A stretch of DNA of 64,000 nucleotides from Zhengitettix transpicula (Eukaryota > Arthropoda > Insecta > Orthoptera > Tetrigidae). Both the position numbers and the translations under genes were made by a program. Numbering within the stretch: position 1 is the stretch's first letter; each line of letters opens with the position of its first letter. The DNA lies in contig CM073592.1 of NCBI GenBank assembly GCA_037074705.1, positions 27,624,629-27,688,628 of the forward strand, given 5' to 3'. This document shows, in pieces, positions 62,701 to 64,000 of the stretch. The notes under the pieces are model-generated. The model saw only the letters and a list, made by a program, of their open reading frames with translations. It was not told the origin of the DNA and made no database searches.

Positions 62701-64000
62701 AAAAACGAAAGCAAGGGACAACTGCATTTTTATGTGTAAAACTGCCATACAATTCCTTCCCGCAATTAACACCCTTCATTTGCCATATTGTTACACTTTC
62801 TTCTGAAACAAAACGAAACCTTCTGCCTATTCTATCAATCCTATTCCAGCTTTATGACTATCGTTCAATAAAAAACTGTCGCCTCCGTTATGATATTCTG
62901 TACCTTTAAACAGAAACTGGCAATATAAACATACTATTTATTGTAACTCAAAATAGCATTTACATGATTACGTTCATTGTAACTATTCGTTCAGACGAAT
63001 CCTTTTAGTACCATTCGGCCTTCCATTTCACCTTTTTACTCTTTAAGTTCACTCTGGCTTCGTTAGAGAATATAAGACCGTATACGACGAAGACTAAATG
63101 CTTACTTTACACTATCATCGTTGTTTTTTTCATTCTCAGATAACAGAAAATGATTTATTTGTATTCAGGGTTTGTTTTCTATTCAGAAACCAGTCATTGT
63201 TTCCATCGCTATTCCTCTAAATGTCATATCGTGGCAGATGCTGTCGGATCTTTTAAACTATTGCAATTTATCTTGAACGGTAACGTAATTTAACGTTGTT
63301 AAGGTACTAGTACTAACGGTGAGATACTCACTCGAGGGTGCGTGGTGGCGTCGACTTTACGGCAGCAGCTGTTGCTGCGGGTTTTGCCCCCTCCTCGTGA
63401 GGTGGTCACTGTGCTGCTGGTGTCATGGTAGTCAGGAGTGGTCCCGTGCTGCACCAAGATGTTCAAGCACTGCAAACAGTAACGTAAATATTATCGCACT
63501 GATAAAGATTATGATCATTAAAAGCGAAATGACATTTGAACATTAATCTATTTATCATTTACAAGCCAATAATATTGTCGTATTTTTGAGAACTGCAATG
63601 AAACAATGCTGATACAGAATAATTGAAATAACTACTTATTATAACAACGACACGATTTTTTTTAGTGGAACTGTGAATATTTAACACAGGAAACATAATC
63701 ATGTATACTTTTAATGCCATAAGGAAACTTGAACGAGATGGCGCAGATGAGGACAGGGACTCCGACGACATTTTGGTGGCCCTGACACGTTTATAGCTGA
63801 AAGCGTTCACCCACCTCCATCTGGTGGTTGTCCGCGGCGTCGTTGATGGGGCTCTTTCCGTATCTGTCGAGGGTGAGCCTGGCTCCGTGGCGCAGTAGCC
63901 AGCGCACCGTCTCCGCGTGGCCTCTGCTCGCCGCGAAGTGCAACGGCGTCGCCCCGTCACCGTCGCGCAGGTTAGCGTCCACGCCCTGATCCTGGATCTG
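34140..64000 (-). CDS. f: forked / espin-like actin-bundling protein, 3' part (11 exons, 5' partial)
   Basis: Exons 64000-63815, 63469-63332, 62696-62399, 60035-59937, 57170-56994, 56475-56364, 55874-55573, 51512-51021, 39154-38979, 35929-35745 and 34386-34140: 2412 nt, 803 residues plus stop, in frame across every junction. Forked/espin proteins cross-link parallel actin bundles in bristles, microvilli and stereocilia. Seen in order: a terminal ankyrin repeat ([20 protein letters not shown]); Gly/Ser-rich region with two PFYLH motifs; acidic segment DYEDIYLV; Pro/Ala-rich stretches; [11 protein letters not shown]...[25 protein letters not shown]; a charged helix [20 protein letters not shown]; two WKRQ(M/L)LAKK repeats; C-terminal [19 protein letters not shown]. 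The last motifs fit my memory of fly Forked. The N-terminal ankyrin array lies beyond the window. Alternative exons may be missing. Confidence 0.9.
34387..35744 (-). other. forked intron between exons j and k
   Basis: AT-rich, no recognised repeat. A plus-strand 87-codon open frame at 34558-34821 has no recognisable domain and is not called. Confidence 0.7.
35745..35929 (-). CDS. f: forked exon j (double WKRQxLAKK actin-binding module)
   Basis: Acceptor [51 protein letters not shown], then [16 protein letters not shown]. Two P-x-WKRQ-[ML]-LAKK units separated by a charged helix, as in the actin-binding end of espin-type proteins. Donor ATCAG|GTTCGT, phase 2, is weak by consensus but the only one joining in frame to the next exon. 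Confidence 0.92.
35930..38978 (-). other. forked intron between exons i and j
   Basis: AT-rich intron with a tRNA-like SINE at 37235-37445; nothing else recognised. Confidence 0.7.
37235..37445 (+). mobile_element. tRNA-derived SINE
   Basis: RNA polymerase III-type A box TAGTGGCCAAGG (37243-37254) and B box GGGTTCGAGTC (37281-37291) at tRNA-like spacing, then a non-tRNA body (GCTGGCACTCGTTAGTGCCC, GCAGCTGATGAGGC) and an AATAAATAAAT tail. No cloverleaf good enough for a tRNA gene. Confidence 0.8.
38979..39154 (-). CDS. f: forked exon i (charged helical segment)
   Basis: Acceptor [69 protein letters not shown]; donor AAG|GTAAGT, phase 0. Predicted coiled, strongly charged; conserved in forked/espin. 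Confidence 0.93.
40018..40175 (-). mobile_element. tRNA-derived SINE (second copy or related family)
   Basis: On the minus strand: A box TAGTGGTGAGTG (40163-40152), then GTCACCGCCTCGCATCACAG and a degenerate B box GGTCCCGGGTTCTAT (about 40131-40117). An ATG/ATC trinucleotide run at about 40073-40087 lies in the tail. Confidence 0.65.
40476..40685 (-). mobile_element. LINE open-reading-frame tail fragment
   Basis: Minus-strand frame includes [20 protein letters not shown] followed by [14 protein letters not shown]. This resembles the '[27 protein letters not shown]' end of insect endonuclease-reverse transcriptase LINEs. Short, isolated remnant. Confidence 0.6.
41570..43165 (+). mobile_element. 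G-poor element remnant ending in the Penelope-family terminal repeat
   Basis: From about 41620 to 42860 the plus strand is rich in A/C and nearly lacks G in long stretches (CCCTAAATCACTCCGGAATT and similar), as in the GIY-YIG element at 54.2 kb. It ends at 43012-43165 with the same terminal block (GTTTTGTCAACTGACTAGTG, GGATCCCAGAAACGTTGTGT). An open frame at 42441-42728 has no domain I can name. Confidence 0.5.
43385..43735 (-). mobile_element. about 540-bp retroposon family, copy 4 (old, internally deleted)
   Basis: Retains GGGGGATGCTGAAGGGAT, AGGGTTAACTA, TCTGCGACCCCGGAGCAT, GACCGAGGTGATTCGGCTTA and GGGAACCTTAATTCAAAA in order, but the middle is missing and divergence is high. The oldest-looking copy. 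Confidence 0.7.
45146..45680 (-). mobile_element. about 540-bp retroposon family, copy 5 (full length, 11-bp TSD, subfamily A)
   Basis: Bounded by identical 11-bp repeats AGTACTTTGTA at 45135-45145 and 45681-45691. Length 535 bp; A-tail shown as a T run at the left. It lies at the A-tail end of copy 6. Confidence 0.93.
45692..46087 (-). mobile_element. about 540-bp retroposon family, copy 6 (5'-truncated, subfamily B)
   Basis: Begins with a T run then AGGGCAACAGGCTACATGAG (subfamily B 3' end) and stops at GGAACATACACC, lacking the 5' third. Same orientation as copy 5, directly adjacent. Confidence 0.88.
47205..47463. repeat. compound inverted/direct repeat element (unclassified)
   Basis: Outer arms 47205-47300 and about 47370-47463 are imperfect inverted repeats starting ATAAAATTCTCGGGTCTCAA and ending TTGAGACCAGAGAATTTTAT. 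A third copy (about 47313-47390) lies between them in the orientation of the right arm. The shared block is AACGTTGTTATTCAACAAAC. It produces open frames on both strands that are only repeat shadows. Confidence 0.75.
49010..49547 (-). mobile_element. about 540-bp retroposon family, copy 7 (full length, 7-bp TSD, subfamily B)
   Basis: Flanked by ATACTGA at 49003-49009 and 49548-49554. Length 538 bp. Left end TTTTTGTTTTTAGGGCAACA (A-tail side). Minus-strand frame [20 protein letters not shown], about 60 codons to a stop, corresponds to the MSAIPIGIVGQ frame of other copies. Confidence 0.9.
50761..50787. repeat. (TA)n microsatellite
   Basis: Uninterrupted TA run of 27 nt in the large forked intron. 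Confidence 0.95.
51021..51512 (-). CDS. f: forked exon h (LPFVPP / LIKPSEYL core)
   Basis: Acceptor [54 protein letters not shown], long Ala/Pro/Gly-rich segment, then [20 protein letters not shown] and ASNNGVA; donor GCAA|GTAAGT, phase 1. The long open antisense frames here come from the GC-rich composition. Confidence 0.93.
52187..52534. repeat. foldback element, Penelope-terminal family (about 350 bp)
   Basis: Left arm (ATAAGAAAGATAGACAATAC...CACACAACGTTTCTGGGATC...TTCGTCAGGTGC) and right arm (CTTCTTAGCACCTGGTGAAA...GGATCCCAGAAACGTTGTGT...) are inverted. The centre has three GCTATATTT-type repeats. Confidence 0.85.
54178..55205 (+). mobile_element. Penelope-like retroelement remnant with GIY-YIG endonuclease ORF
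   Basis: Two plus-strand open frames, 54178-54552 and 54637-54912, separated by a stop and frame change. The second reads [20 protein letters not shown] then [12 protein letters not shown]. This is the Cys-rich 'C-x-x-C...CYIGxTxRxLxxRxxxH' signature of the GIY-YIG nuclease of Penelope-like elements, downstream of the reverse transcriptase. No RT blocks remain, so the copy is 5'-truncated and dead. The 3' end (about 55065-55205) is the terminal repeat that forms the foldbacks elsewhere. Confidence 0.8.
55573..55874 (-). CDS. f: forked exon g (poly-proline and Ala/Thr-rich)
   Basis: Acceptor [26 protein letters not shown], a run of nine prolines, Ala/Thr/Ser-rich linker, [20 protein letters not shown] and [20 protein letters not shown]; donor ACAG|GTAATA, phase 1. 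Poly-Pro is a likely profilin/SH3-binding element. Strongly GC-rich against the AT-rich introns. Confidence 0.88.
55875..56363 (-). other. forked intron between exons f and g
   Basis: AT-rich, no recognised repeat. The same holds for the intron at 56476-56993 between exons e and f. Confidence 0.75.
56364..56475 (-). CDS. f: forked exon f
   Basis: Acceptor [30 protein letters not shown] and [17 protein letters not shown]; donor CAAG|GTAAAA, phase 2. Confidence 0.88.
56994..57170 (-). CDS. f: forked exon e (acidic, DYEDIYLV)
   Basis: Acceptor [44 protein letters not shown], then [20 protein letters not shown]; donor ACGG|GTAATC, phase 1. Confidence 0.9.
57171..59936 (-). other. forked intron between exons d and e
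   Basis: AT-rich with one 5'-truncated retroposon copy (57832-58100); nothing else recognised. Confidence 0.7.
57832..58100 (+). mobile_element. about 540-bp retroposon family, copy 8 (5'-truncated, subfamily B)
   Basis: Starts inside the family at ACAAACCCCTCTCCCGTCAT, contains CATACCTGATGCAGGGTTTC and GCCTCATGTATCCTGTTACT, and ends in AAAAAAAA (about 58091-58098). Only the 3' half is present. Confidence 0.85.
59937..60035 (-). CDS. f: forked exon d
   Basis: Acceptor CGTTATCCCAG gives [20 protein letters not shown] and [12 protein letters not shown]; donor CTCG|GTAAGA, phase 1. Chosen because only this frame is open and phases match both neighbours; a nearer AG (CGTCGCGAG) puts the frame into a stop. 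Less certain than the other exons. Confidence 0.7.
60036..62398 (-). other. forked intron between exons c and d
   Basis: AT-rich. A nested palindrome lies at 60413-60540; otherwise no recognised repeat or gene. Confidence 0.7.
60413..60540. repeat. nested palindromic repeat
   Basis: Outer arms GATGAAAGCCTCT / AGAGGCTTTCATC, next pair GGTGAGAT / ATCTCACC, inner pair ACAATCCT / AGGATTGT. Contains GATGATGACAAGG...AATCGAAACG, similar in layout to the CTGANGA...GAAAC block of the Penelope-type repeats. Probably another retroelement terminus. Confidence 0.6.
62399..62696 (-). CDS. f: forked exon c (PFYLH / DGLYVNP region)
   Basis: Acceptor [41 protein letters not shown], a Gly/Ser run, then [20 protein letters not shown] and [11 protein letters not shown]; donor ACAG|GTGGGC, phase 1. 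Paired PFYLH motifs and DGLYVNP are espin/forked-like. Confidence 0.88.
62697..63331 (-). other. forked intron between exons b and c
   Basis: AT-rich, no recognised repeat. The intron at 63470-63814 between exons a and b is likewise plain. Confidence 0.75.
63332..63469 (-). CDS. f: forked exon b (end of ankyrin array)
   Basis: Acceptor [33 protein letters not shown] then Ser/Arg/Gly-rich [16 protein letters not shown]; donor CGA|GTGAGT. Exactly 46 codons, phase 0. Confidence 0.88.
63815..64000 (-). CDS. f: forked exon a (ankyrin repeat; cut by window end)
   Basis: [40 protein letters not shown], ending [10 protein letters not shown]; donor GAG|GTGGGT, phase 0. The [14 protein letters not shown]...WLLRHGA pattern is a canonical ankyrin repeat. 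Confidence 0.93.

Overview
The window is nuclear DNA from an animal, most likely an AT-rich, hemimetabolous-type insect genome (cockroach, termite or stick insect would fit; the species cannot be fixed from the sequence). The reasons are spliced genes with GT-AG introns, introns loaded with retroposons, and proteins closest to insect forms: a PTEN beginning MANTIS as I remember fly PTEN to do, and a forked/espin-type actin bundler. There is no sign of bacterial organisation.

Three protein-coding genes were reconstructed, all on the minus strand, so they read from high to low coordinates. (1) 64000 down to 34140: the 3' part of forked (espin family), 11 exons, 803 residues, 5' end beyond the window. 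(2) 28945 to 25562: ATAD1/Msp1 (Thorase, fly nmd), seven exons, complete, 374 residues. (3) 18332 to 2830: PTEN, ten exons, complete, 440 residues, ending in a 20-nt coding exon that supplies a PDZ-ligand tail. All exon junctions join in frame. The 5' flank of PTEN (about 18333-19130) is CpG-rich and is its probable promoter/5'UTR. The first 2.8 kb is the 3'UTR/downstream flank of PTEN.

The rest is intron and spacer filled with repeats. (a) A retroposon family of about 540 bp, eight copies, with an A-tail, 5' truncation and 7-11 bp target-site duplications. (b) A Penelope-like element remnant with a GIY-YIG endonuclease ORF (54178-55205) and palindromic 'foldback' derivatives of its terminal repeat at 3.4, 11.6, 14.3 and 52.2 kb. 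(c) A second hairpin family with TAGGAAAGAGAG ends (2.1, 4.4, 13.5, 13.7, 23, 25 kb). (d) Decayed LINE pieces (9.1, 19.7, 31.1, 40.5 kb). (e) Two tRNA-like SINEs (37.2 and 40.1 kb). (f) An unclassified inverted-repeat element at 47.2 kb. The 11.9-kb forked intron between 39155 and 51020 holds a large share of these.

Functionally the genes are independent: PTEN removes the 3-phosphate of PIP3 in PI3K/AKT signalling, ATAD1 extracts mislocalised tail-anchored proteins from the mitochondrial outer membrane, and forked bundles actin in bristles and similar protrusions. The notable organisational point is that PTEN and ATAD1 are neighbours here as they are in human 10q23. I found no convincing wholly new system; the most interesting material is the retroposon family, the Penelope-type foldbacks with hammerhead-core-like motifs, and the splicing of PTEN.
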